Positions 1 through 6,338 of a stretch of DNA of 15,139 nucleotides are shown one piece after another. The notes under the pieces were generated by a model. That model worked only from the letters and a program-made list of their open reading frames with translations. It did not search any database and had not been told where the DNA came from. The translations under genes were made by a program, and so were the position numbers. Within the stretch, counting starts at the first letter, position 1, and every line of letters starts with the position of its first letter. Source of the stretch: Deltaproteobacteria bacterium (GTDB lineage: Bacteria > Myxococcota > Myxococcia > Myxococcales > 40CM-4-68-19); NCBI GenBank assembly GCA_005879505.1, contig VBKQ01000362.1, positions 1 through 15,139 of the forward strand. The letters run 5' to 3'.

Positions 1-333
1 GACGACGGGAACCAGCGCGGCTTTCCGCGCCACCCGGTGACGCTGGGCGTGCGGTTCCGCACCGCGCGCGACTTCGTCCTGGAACACGCCACCAATATCA
101 GCCGCGGCGGCATCTTCATCCAGACCGACGACCCTCCTCCGCTGGACACCGCCGTGCAGGTGGAGATCCAGCTTCCGGACGACGTGGCGTCGGTGACGAC
201 GAACGGCATCGTGGTGCACCGGCAGCTCGCGGTGGGGGGAAAACAGCCCGGAGTTGGCGTGCAGTTCATCGATTCCGGCGACGAGTTCCGCGACCGGATC
301 GACCGCTACATGGCGACGTTGGCGAAAGAGTGA
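1..333 (+). CDS. PilZ domain protein, c-di-GMP binding (5' partial)
   Basis: PilZ domains bind the second messenger cyclic di-GMP and pass the signal to motility, polysaccharide or development machinery in the cytoplasm. The frame is open from base 1, so the gene begins upstream of the window. Both halves of the ligand motif are visible: RGFPR (RxxxR) at 16-30 and NISRGG (NxSxxG) at about 94-111, followed by beta strands ending in GVGVQFID. A GTG at 37 would be the first in-window start, but it lies downstream of the RxxxR motif and would remove half of the binding site, so it is not the real start. The layout (short domain, GGIFI after the motif, LP-rich strand) resembles the PilZ paralogues that are numerous in myxobacteria. 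The stop at 331-333 directly abuts the stop of the convergent lipid kinase. The partner and output cannot be told from sequence. Confidence 0.88.
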   Translation, partial: DDGNQRGFPRHPVTLGVRFRTARDFVLEHATNISRGGIFIQTDDPPPLDTAVQVEIQLPDDVASVTTNGIVVHRQLAVGGKQPGVGVQFIDSGDEFRDRIDRYMATLAKE

Positions 334-1413
334 CTAGTCGCGCGGCTGCGAGGCGCGGAAGTCAAGCAGCTCGAGCGGCCGCTCGGCCATCTCGAACAGC
401 ACTTCGCGGCGATATCCTTCCGCGTCGCCCCCCACCTGGAGCGGCATCTCGCGGTCGAAGCGGATTGCGACCTTGTCGCAGTGAAAATCGAGGATGCCCG
501 AAGGCGGCGGCCCGCCGCGCCAGAGGGTACGCAGGTTGGCGATGATCTTCGGAACGCCGATGGCCGTGAGGCGCAGCTGGAACCTGCCGGGCGCGCGCAG
601 CGCGAACGGGAAGACGCGAAAGCCGAAGCCGTAGTACGGGACCGTGCCCGCCGCGGCGATCTTGCAGGGGCCGCGGTAGATGACCTCGCCGGTGCCGATG
701 TCGCGTCCGATCGGCTTGCCGTCCGGGCCGATCTGCTGCGCGGGACCTCCCAGGTTCACTACTTCCACATTGGGAATGCCCCGCTGCAGCATGTAGGAGG
801 GGAGCGTCTTCCCGACCACCGAGCAGAAGTATCCCAGCCCGCCAGGCCCGATGTGGTCCGTGATGCTGACATAATCGTTCAGCACCTTCGCGTCGATGCC
901 CAGGCCGGCGAACGGGGCGCGCTTGCCTTCGTGCACGAGCAGGTGCAGCGGGCGCGCCATGGAAACCTCGCCGGAACGGGCGCGCAGGATGTCCTCCACC
1001 ACGCCAAGCCGGCGGCCGCTCGCGCCGGCGAACTCGGCGACAGCGTTCCCCGTTCCGAGCCGGAGCACGCCGAATCGCGGCATGAGGATCTCGTGCGCCG
1101 GGACCGGCATGAGCTTGAGCGCGCCGCGCGCCGTCGAGGCGCTCGGCTGCCGCGCTTGCTCGAACAAGCAGTTCACATAACCGACGAAGGTGCCGTCGCC
1201 GCCGCCGGTGAGGACCGTGCGGTAGCCCTTGTCGAGGACCTGCCGCGCGATCGAGCGTGCATCGTCGAAACAGCGCGAGTAGTACAAGTCCTCGGGAGGA
1301 ACGAAGTTTTCCAGCTCGCGCTTCAGCGCGTCGGAGACGCTGCGCGCGTTCGCGTTGAGGAGGACTGCCACTCGCTCGGCGCTGCGGACTGGAAGAAGCT
1401 CGACGTTGCCCAT
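334..1413 (-). CDS. Diacylglycerol/lipid kinase family protein
   Basis: Predicted 359-residue cytoplasmic lipid kinase of the DAGK_cat fold, which transfers phosphate from ATP to a lipid hydroxyl (diacylglycerol, sphingoid base or similar). The nucleotide-binding glycine loop GGGDGTF lies at residues 70-76 and the RLGTGNAVAEF motif at about 118-128. A hydrophobic beta-rich C-terminal domain follows, as in YegS/DgkB relatives. The usual C-terminal DGE motif is replaced by GGDAEG near residue 330. I chose the ATG at 1413 because the conserved fold begins at RVAVLLNANAR, 13 residues in. The frame extends to a GTG at 1491 that would add 26 residues unlike the family. Neither start has a clear Shine-Dalgarno sequence, so the start is uncertain. 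The gene stands alone, diverging from the SDR gene and converging with the PilZ gene. The substrate is unknown; a sphingolipid kinase role would be plausible in a myxobacterium but is not shown. Confidence 0.85.
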   Translation of the reverse strand: MGNVELLPVRSAERVAVLLNANARSVSDALKRELENFVPPEDLYYSRCFDDARSIARQVLDKGYRTVLTGGGDGTFVGYVNCLFEQARQPSASTARGALKLMPVPAHEILMPRFGVLRLGTGNAVAEFAGASGRRLGVVEDILRARSGEVSMARPLHLLVHEGKRAPFAGLGIDAKVLNDYVSITDHIGPGGLGYFCSVVGKTLPSYMLQRGIPNVEVVNLGGPAQQIGPDGKPIGRDIGTGEVIYRGPCKIAAAGTVPYYGFGFRVFPFALRAPGRFQLRLTAIGVPKIIANLRTLWRGGPPPSGILDFHCDKVAIRFDREMPLQVGGDAEGYRREVLFEMAERPLELLDFRASQPRD

Positions 1414-1505
1414 CGCACCGTGCTGGTAGCAAACATGAGGCCGTGAACCGCTGCGCCGCGTTACGACACTAAGCTGAAACAATCCCGCCACTTGGATTTA
1501 TTGCA

Positions 1506-1531
1506 GGTGGGATCTACACACACATCCCGCC
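1506..1531. promoter_or_regulatory. Stem-loop/dyad in divergent spacer
   Basis: GGTGGGAT (1506-1513) and ATCCCGCC (1524-1531) form an 8-base-pair dyad with one G-T pair around a 10-base CTACACACAC loop. The half-site ATCCCGCC also occurs at 1482-1489 in the same orientation. The dyad sits in the 220-base spacer between the divergent lipid kinase and SDR genes, where an operator or mRNA leader hairpin would be expected. No regulator is known. The rest of the spacer (1414-1633) holds no credible gene. Confidence 0.3.
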
Positions 1532-1581
1532 GCGTACCAGGGGTGGCGGTGCGAAGATGACTACGCAGGTCACGTTTGCTC

Positions 1582-1610
1582 TTGGCGGGCCGCGCTGCAC
1601 GGCGTACACA
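1582..1610 (+). promoter_or_regulatory. Possible sigma-70-type promoter of the SDR gene
   Basis: TTGGCG (1582-1587), a 17-base spacer and TACACA (1605-1610) give a weak match to the housekeeping promoter consensus. This would place transcription start near 1617, just before the GGAGG ribosome site at 1625-1629 and the ATG at 1634. In GC-rich DNA such matches arise by chance, so this is a candidate only. Confidence 0.25.
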
Positions 1611-1633
1611 GTGCGCTCCCATCTGGAGGGTGC

Positions 1634-2521
1634 ATGAAGATCTTCCTCACGGGCGGCAGCGGGTACATCGGTTCAGCGGTCGCGCTCGCGCTGAAGAAGG
1701 CCGGGCACGACGTGCTCGCGCTCGTGCGCTCGGAAGCGAAGGGGGAGCCCCTCAAGCAGGCTGGCGTGAAGCTGGTGACCGGCGATCTGGGGAATCCCGC
1801 CGGCTACGCGGGCGCCGCCTGGGGACGAGCGGCGTTCGTCCACGTCGCCCAGGAATGGTCGCCGAAAGGGCCCGAGCTCGATCGCAAGTCGATCTCCAGC
1901 GCGCGCGATCTGCTGCGGGGACAGGTCGGGGCGACGTTCATCTATACGAGCGGCTGCTGGGTACAGGGCGAGACCAACGATGTCGCCGACGAAAGCACGC
2001 CGCTCAAGCCGGTGCGAGCGGCTTCCTGGCGGCCGGCGCACGAGCAGGCGGCGCTGGAGATGGCGAAGGACGGAATCCGCTCCGTCGTGGTCCGGCCCGG
2101 GATCGTCTACGGCGGACAGCGCGGCGGGATCCCGGCGATCTTCTTCGGAACCGCGCTGAAGCACGGCGCGGCACATACCGTCGGTCCGGGCGAAAACCAC
2201 TGGCCGCTGGTGCACATCGACGATCTGGCGGAGCTGTACGTCCGGCTGGTGGAACGGGCGCCGGCCGGATCCGTGTACTACGCGGTCGACGCTTCCCGGC
2301 TCACGCAGCGCGAGGTTGCGGAGGCAGCCGCACGGGCCGCCGGGAAGGACGGCAAGGTGCAGCCGCAAAAGCCGGATGGCACGCCGTACCAGGAGGCGCT
2401 GATGCTCGATCAGCAGATCTCCAGCGAGAAGGCGCGCAACGACCTCGATTGGCGCCCTCGCCACGAGAGCTTCGTCGCGGAGGCGGAGCCGCTCTTCACG
2501 CTCTGGCATTCGGCGCAGTAG
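1634..2521 (+). CDS. NAD(P)-dependent epimerase/dehydratase-like SDR (atypical)
   Basis: A 295-residue extended or atypical short-chain dehydrogenase/reductase with an N-terminal Rossmann fold. The dinucleotide loop TGGSGYIG is at residues 6-13, the acidic GDL turn at 50-52, the strand ending YTSG at 104-107, RPGIVYG at 154-160, and the substrate-side HIDDLAE at 194-200. The catalytic YxxxK pair is not where it should be: the aligned positions read W-R-P-A-H (132-136). The protein may therefore bind nucleotide without normal SDR chemistry, or use different residues, as several atypical SDR families do. The start is secure: GGAGG lies 5 bases before the ATG. The gene is monocistronic, with divergent and convergent neighbours. 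The substrate (sugar nucleotide, flavonoid-like ketone or other) cannot be assigned. Confidence 0.85.
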   Translation: MKIFLTGGSGYIGSAVALALKKAGHDVLALVRSEAKGEPLKQAGVKLVTGDLGNPAGYAGAAWGRAAFVHVAQEWSPKGPELDRKSISSARDLLRGQVGATFIYTSGCWVQGETNDVADESTPLKPVRAASWRPAHEQAALEMAKDGIRSVVVRPGIVYGGQRGGIPAIFFGTALKHGAAHTVGPGENHWPLVHIDDLAELYVRLVERAPAGSVYYAVDASRLTQREVAEAAARAAGKDGKVQPQKPDGTPYQEALMLDQQISSEKARNDLDWRPRHESFVAEAEPLFTLWHSAQ

Positions 2522-2528
2522 CGCCCAC

Positions 2529-2558
2529 GGCCACGTCGCCGGCGACGTGAACGTGGCC
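2529..2558. terminator. Possible bidirectional terminator between convergent genes
   Basis: Two overlapping dyads lie in the 57-base gap between the convergent SDR and aldehyde dehydrogenase genes. CACGTCGCC/GGCGACGTG (2532-2549) is a perfect 18-base palindrome. GGCCACGT (2529-2536) pairs with ACGTGGCC (2551-2558) around a 14-base loop. Either could fold in RNA from both strands. There is no T-tract, so intrinsic termination is uncertain; an operator is the alternative. Confidence 0.4.
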
Positions 2559-2578
2559 GGAAGCCCCGCACGGCGTTC

Positions 2579-4126
2579 TCAGGACTTCTGCTGCTCGAGC
2601 GCTGGAGCGATGGAATCGAGCAGTGCGCGGTCGCCCTGAAGGGCGACCCGCTGCGAATAGAGCTGCAGGCCGCGCAGACCGCCGAGCTCCTCGCCGCCCC
2701 CGGCGTGACCGGGGCCTCCGTGGAGCAGCTGGGGCAGGACGGTGCCGGGTCCCATGGTCTGCCCGGCGACCTTCTCGCTGCCGATGTAGATGCGGCCGTG
2801 ATAGGGCGCGATGGCGAGAACGAACTGGCGCAGGAAATCGCGATCGTCGCTGTACACCGAGCACACCAGACCGCCGCCGCCGCGCCGGACGAGATCCGAG
2901 GGCGAGCTGGATGCGGCGAGAGTGGCGACCGGACCGAACACCTCGTCCCTGTGCATCACCTTCGCGGCGGCGGGATCCCGGGAGAGCAGGAGAACCGGCG
3001 AGACGAAATAGCCCTTGCCCTCCGGGGCGAGCGCCTTCACGCTGCCGTCGCCGCCGAACACCGGCTGGGACTCGGAGGCGAGCTTCGCGATTCCCGCGCG
3101 AACGTCGCGCAGCTGATCGGCGGTGCTCACCGGACCCATGTTTACTTCCGGGCGGGCCGGATCGCCGACGCGCACCTGCCCGAGCCGCTCGACCAGCGCT
3201 TCCTGGGCGGAGGCGAGCTGATCGCCGCCGACGAAGATCCGGCGGATCGCCGTGCATTTCTGCCCTGTCTTCTGCGTCATGTCGCGCACGACGTCCTGGA
3301 CGAACAGGTCCCAGGTGGCGCTGCCCGTCTGCACGTCAGGCCCGAGGACCGCCGCGTTCAAGGAGTCCGCTTCCACGTTCAGGCGCGCCCCTCGGCGGGC
3401 GAGCTGCTCGCGCAGCTTTGCCGCGGTCTGCGAGGAGCCGGTGAACGCGACCACGTCCTGAGGTCCGAGCCGGTCGAGCAGATCTCCGGGCGAGCCGCAG
3501 ATGAATTGGAAAGCGCCGCCCGGAAGGATGCCGGCGCCGATCTCCGCCGCCCGCCAGGCGGCGAGCGCGGTGCTGGTGGCGGGCTTGCTCAGGATCGGCA
3601 TCCCCGCCAGCAGAGCGCACGCCGCTTTCTCGCAGGTGCCCCAGGCCGGGAAGTTGAACGCGTTGATGTGCACCGCCACGCCGTCCCGCGGGACCCAGAG
3701 GTGGAGGCCCGCGTAGCGCGCGGTGCGGCCGAGCTGGACCGCATCCCCGTCGCGCAGCGCGCGCATCGACCCGAGCTGCGCGCCGAGCTCCGCGTAGTGG
3801 GCGAGCGTGGCGATGGCGCCGTCGATGTCGAACTTGGCGTCGCTGCGCGTGTTGCCGCCGTTCTCCATGGAGAGGGCGATGAGCTCGTCGCGCGCGGCGT
3901 GCAGCGCCTTGCTCCAGGATCCGAGCAGGGCTCCGCGCTGCGCGAAGGTCAGCTCGCGCAGGGCGGGACCGCCCTGCGAACGTCCGAACTCGACGGCGGC
4001 GCCGAAATCGATGCCGGCGCTCGAGGTGCGGGCGAGCGGCTCCTCCGTCGCGGGATTCACCAGCGTCGCGAACGGCTCTCTCCCCTCGATCCATCGACCT
4101 CCGACGAAACTTCGCAGCGTCTTCAT
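2579..4126 (-). CDS. PaaZ/BoxD-type CoA-semialdehyde dehydrogenase
   Basis: A 515-residue NAD(P)-dependent aldehyde dehydrogenase. It follows the ALDH half of PaaZ closely: AVHINAFNFPAWG (151-163), FTGSSQTA (228-235), the general-base Glu252 in NVEADSLN, the nucleophile Cys291 in GQKCTAIRRI, and a C-terminal HGGPGHAGGGEELGG stretch. In this family the enzyme oxidises the CoA-linked semialdehyde made after ring opening, either 3,4-dehydroadipyl-CoA semialdehyde (BoxD, aerobic benzoyl-CoA pathway) or the PaaZ product in phenylacetate breakdown. The MaoC-type hydratase half of PaaZ is absent and the length fits BoxD-like stand-alone enzymes. The start is well supported by AGGAGG 7 bases before the ATG. 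It lies 21 bases after the M28 peptidase gene and is probably co-transcribed with it. No other box or paa gene is in the window, so the exact pathway is an inference. Confidence 0.88.
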   Translation of the reverse strand: MKTLRSFVGGRWIEGREPFATLVNPATEEPLARTSSAGIDFGAAVEFGRSQGGPALRELTFAQRGALLGSWSKALHAARDELIALSMENGGNTRSDAKFDIDGAIATLAHYAELGAQLGSMRALRDGDAVQLGRTARYAGLHLWVPRDGVAVHINAFNFPAWGTCEKAACALLAGMPILSKPATSTALAAWRAAEIGAGILPGGAFQFICGSPGDLLDRLGPQDVVAFTGSSQTAAKLREQLARRGARLNVEADSLNAAVLGPDVQTGSATWDLFVQDVVRDMTQKTGQKCTAIRRIFVGGDQLASAQEALVERLGQVRVGDPARPEVNMGPVSTADQLRDVRAGIAKLASESQPVFGGDGSVKALAPEGKGYFVSPVLLLSRDPAAAKVMHRDEVFGPVATLAASSSPSDLVRRGGGGLVCSVYSDDRDFLRQFVLAIAPYHGRIYIGSEKVAGQTMGPGTVLPQLLHGGPGHAGGGEELGGLRGLQLYSQRVALQGDRALLDSIAPALEQQKS

Positions 4127-4147
4127 GGCGCGCCTCCTAGCACAGTT

Positions 4148-5521
4148 CTAGTGCGCCGCGGGACGCGTCACCCCTTGCTTGTCGTGCGAAGGTTTGGGAG
4201 TCGGGCGGGGCAGGGTGCCGGGCATCTCCGCCAACGCATAAGCGACCACCGCGATGGCGGCGGCATTCCTCGCCAGGTTTGCCGGATCGATCTTGTCGAG
4301 CGTGTCCGCGGCGCTGTGATGGATGTCGAAATAATGCGTGACGTCGGGATGCACGGCGAACAACGGCACGTCGGCTGGATCCAGCGGGCCCAGGTCCGCT
4401 CCGCTCGCGTCTCCGTCCTCGAGCCCGATGCCGAGCGACGCAAGCGGCGCAAGCCACGGCGCCAGCATCGACGCCCCGCCGTCGCCGGCGCGCAGATGAA
4501 CGGCGAGCGGCGGCCCGGCGCCGCTGTCCGCCTCGAGCGCCGCGACGTGCCGTGCCAACTCGCCCTGGTGCGCAGTGGCATATCCTTTTCCGCCGGCGAG
4601 GCCGTTCTCCTCGTTCATGAAGAGCACCACGCGCACCGTCCGGCGCGGATGCTGCGGGAGCGCGGCGATCAGCCGGCCGGCTTCCATCACCATCGCGACG
4701 CCGGCGCCGTCGTCGTTTGCGCCCTGGCCGAGGTCCCAGGAGTCGAGGTGCGCCCCGATCAGGACCACCTCCTCCGGCTTCTCCCTTCCGCGCAGGTCGG
4801 CCACCACGTTGGCGGAATCGGCGTCAGGGAGGATGCGGCATCCGAGCGAGAGCCGCACGCGCACCGGGCCGCGCCGCAGCAGGCGATGCAGCAGATCCGC
4901 GTCCTCGGTGCTGATCGCCGCACCGGGAATGCGCGGAGCATTCGCGTCGTAGCTGGTCATCCCCGTGTGCGGCGAGCGGAGCGAGCCCGTCGCGAGCGAG
5001 CGCATGAGCATCGCCACGGCTCCCACCCGCGCCGCGGCAGAGGGGCCGTGCGTGCGCAATTCGATGAACTTCCCGTAATCCGCGGTAGCGGACATCGTAT
5101 GATTGAAGAAGACGATCTTTCCTCGCGCGGCGGCGCCGAGCGAGACGGCTTCCGCGAGCGAACGCGCTTCCACGACCTCCGCGTTCGCAGCACCGCCGAC
5201 GCTGTTGCCCAAGGCCGTCAAGGCGAGGCGGTGTCCGGCGATACCCGGTGACGGCAGGACTTCGCCGCTCTCCTCTCCGCGCACCCAGTGCGTGACTTTC
5301 ACCGGCTCGAGGTGAGCTGCGAGACCGTCCTGCTGGAGCTTCTTCAGCGCCCATTGCACGGCGGCTTCAGCGCCGGCCGATCCGGAGAGGCGAGGACCGA
5401 TGGTATCCGTCAGCTCCTCGAGCCGCGCATAGGCGACCCCGCTGGTGAGGGCGCCCCCGACCAGCCTCTGAGCGACGTCGGGAGGAAAGTTTCCTGTGAC
5501 GAGCACCAGCGTGAGCAGCAA
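4148..5521 (-). CDS. M28 family zinc metallopeptidase
   Basis: A 457-residue di-zinc aminopeptidase/carboxypeptidase resembling plasma glutamate carboxypeptidase, which removes terminal residues from small peptides outside the cytoplasm. A PA-like insert occupies roughly residues 95-230. The metal and catalytic residues are all present: HLD (258-260), Asp270 in GANDDG, the Glu pair 304-305 in FMNEENG, Asp332 in EADSGAG, and His401/402 in HHSAADTLDKID. The start is a TTG with AGGAGG 7 bases upstream. A TAA lies ten codons before it in frame, with no ATG or GTG between, so no longer protein is possible. The N-terminus (MLLTLVLVTG) is hydrophobic but short and lacks a positive n-region, so export is likely but the signal is weak. 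It is followed by the dehydrogenase gene in an apparent two-gene operon, and a functional link between them is not obvious. Confidence 0.9.
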   Translation of the reverse strand: MLLTLVLVTGNFPPDVAQRLVGGALTSGVAYARLEELTDTIGPRLSGSAGAEAAVQWALKKLQQDGLAAHLEPVKVTHWVRGEESGEVLPSPGIAGHRLALTALGNSVGGAANAEVVEARSLAEAVSLGAAARGKIVFFNHTMSATADYGKFIELRTHGPSAAARVGAVAMLMRSLATGSLRSPHTGMTSYDANAPRIPGAAISTEDADLLHRLLRRGPVRVRLSLGCRILPDADSANVVADLRGREKPEEVVLIGAHLDSWDLGQGANDDGAGVAMVMEAGRLIAALPQHPRRTVRVVLFMNEENGLAGGKGYATAHQGELARHVAALEADSGAGPPLAVHLRAGDGGASMLAPWLAPLASLGIGLEDGDASGADLGPLDPADVPLFAVHPDVTHYFDIHHSAADTLDKIDPANLARNAAAIAVVAYALAEMPGTLPRPTPKPSHDKQGVTRPAAH

Positions 5522-5550
5522 ATGAAGCCCTCCTGCGAGCGGCGAACCTT

Positions 5551-5579
5551 ATCGCATGAATCGCGAGACGGGAGTCCAA
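5551..5579 (-). promoter_or_regulatory. Possible promoter of the peptidase-dehydrogenase unit
   Basis: On the minus strand, TTGGAC (5579-5574), a 17-base spacer and TGCGAT (5556-5551) loosely match a sigma-70 promoter. They would start transcription about 20 bases before the TTG start codon, just upstream of its AGGAGG site. The -35 element directly adjoins the strong hairpin at 5580-5601. The -10 match is poor (3 of 6), so confidence is low. Confidence 0.22.
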
Positions 5580-5601
5580 GTGCGCGCGCCGCCGCGCGCA
5601 C
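5580..5601. promoter_or_regulatory. Perfect GC hairpin in divergent spacer
   Basis: GTGCGCGCG (5580-5588), loop CCGC, and CGCGCGCAC (5593-5601) form a perfect 9-base-pair stem with a 4-base loop. It lies midway between the divergent peptidase and lipoprotein genes. The arms are alternating purine-pyrimidine, a composition that favours Z-DNA. It could be an operator, a roadblock between divergent promoters or an RNA hairpin; no T-tract follows on either strand. Confidence 0.35.
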
Positions 5602-5636
5602 AATGTAGCGTGGCCTCGCCTGAGCGCTTCGTGGTC

Positions 5637-5654
5637 TTCAGAAAAGACTCTGAA
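5637..5654. promoter_or_regulatory. TTCAGA-N6-TCTGAA dyad before lipoprotein gene
   Basis: A perfect 6-base inverted repeat with a 6-base spacer (TTCAGA AAAGAC TCTGAA) sits immediately before the AAGGAG ribosome site (5655-5660) of the lipoprotein gene. It is A/T-rich against a very GC-rich background. It could be a repressor site, or an RNA hairpin affecting access to the ribosome site. The regulator is unknown. Confidence 0.33.
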
Positions 5655-5666
5655 AAGGAGCAGACC

Positions 5667-6338
5667 GTGAAACGAATCCTCGTCATCGCCGCCATGGCTG
5701 CCGCCTGTGGCGGCTCCTCCGGCACCGCAGTCGATCACAACCGCACGGGCTCGGGATCGTCGACGTTGCTCGTCACCAGCAACGTGACCGTCACCGTCTC
5801 CGCCACAGCCCCGCTGACCGCCTTCTCCGTCACCGTCAAGGACAGGCTCGGCGCCAACGTGAGCGGCGCGACCGTTACCGTCCATAACGCCGCCCTGGGC
5901 GACGTCGTGCTGACCGAGGCCCAGACCGGCAGCGGCGTGTACGCGAACACGAGCACTTCCTACCCTTCGGGCGACCTGAGCCTGAGCGTCGTGAACGGCA
6001 CCGACAAGGTGCAGGGCGTCGTGGTCGGTTATCCCGGAACGCACGCCATCAATGCGCCGGTAGGGGGCTCGACACAGACGGCGAATGCGGCGCTCCACGT
6101 GAGCTGGACGACTCCTGCCGTGGCGAAGGCTGCGACGATCAGCTTGAGCAGCGGCGGCTTCTCGGCCCAGGCGCCCGACACCGGCGCTTATGACGTTCCG
6201 GCGGCGAGCAACACAGCGAGGACGGGCCAGCGCGTCACCATCGTTCGATCGAACGAGGTGGACATCGCGGGCGGTCTCCCGGGTTCGTCGATGAAGGTGA
6301 CGGTGAGCAACCGGGGCGACACGTTCACGGTGCAGTAA
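5667..6338 (+). CDS. Putative lipoprotein with Ig-like beta-sandwich sequence
   Basis: A 223-residue predicted lipoprotein of unknown function. I chose the GTG at 5667, which has AAGGAG 6 bases upstream and yields a proper signal: MKR, a hydrophobic stretch, then AAAC at 11-14 as the lipobox-like site (Cys14 would be lipidated). After a Gly/Ser/Thr-rich linker, residues 35 to about 120 read as alternating short beta strands (NVTVTVSA, FSVTVKD, GATVTVHN), typical of Ig-like or carboxypeptidase-regulatory-type modules. A second beta-rich unit follows from about 135 to the end. Such proteins usually sit on the cell surface or outer membrane. The lipobox lacks the usual Leu at -3. The 3' end overlaps the end of the convergent ASKHA gene by 14 bases. 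No relative with a known function is recognised. Confidence 0.75.
   Translation: MKRILVIAAMAAACGGSSGTAVDHNRTGSGSSTLLVTSNVTVTVSATAPLTAFSVTVKDRLGANVSGATVTVHNAALGDVVLTEAQTGSGVYANTSTSYPSGDLSLSVVNGTDKVQGVVVGYPGTHAINAPVGGSTQTANAALHVSWTTPAVAKAATISLSSGGFSAQAPDTGAYDVPAASNTARTGQRVTIVRSNEVDIAGGLPGSSMKVTVSNRGDTFTVQ

Noticed and set aside
37..39. GTG as the start of the PilZ gene
   Set aside because: The RxxxR half of the c-di-GMP motif lies upstream of it (16-30) in the same open frame.
481..1446. A 321-codon plus-strand frame over the lipid kinase
   Set aside because: It is antisense to a gene with an intact GGGDGTF kinase motif and has no recognisable domain or ribosome site.
1570..1755. A 61-codon minus-strand frame in the divergent spacer
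   Set aside because: It overlaps the start and ribosome site of the SDR gene and shows no ribosome site or domain of its own.
2705..5251. An 848-codon open frame on the plus strand
   Set aside because: It lies antisense to the dehydrogenase and peptidase genes, which have clear catalytic motifs. The translation is Arg/Gly/Ala-rich with no domain, as expected from the complement of GC-rich genes, and it crosses the true gene boundary.
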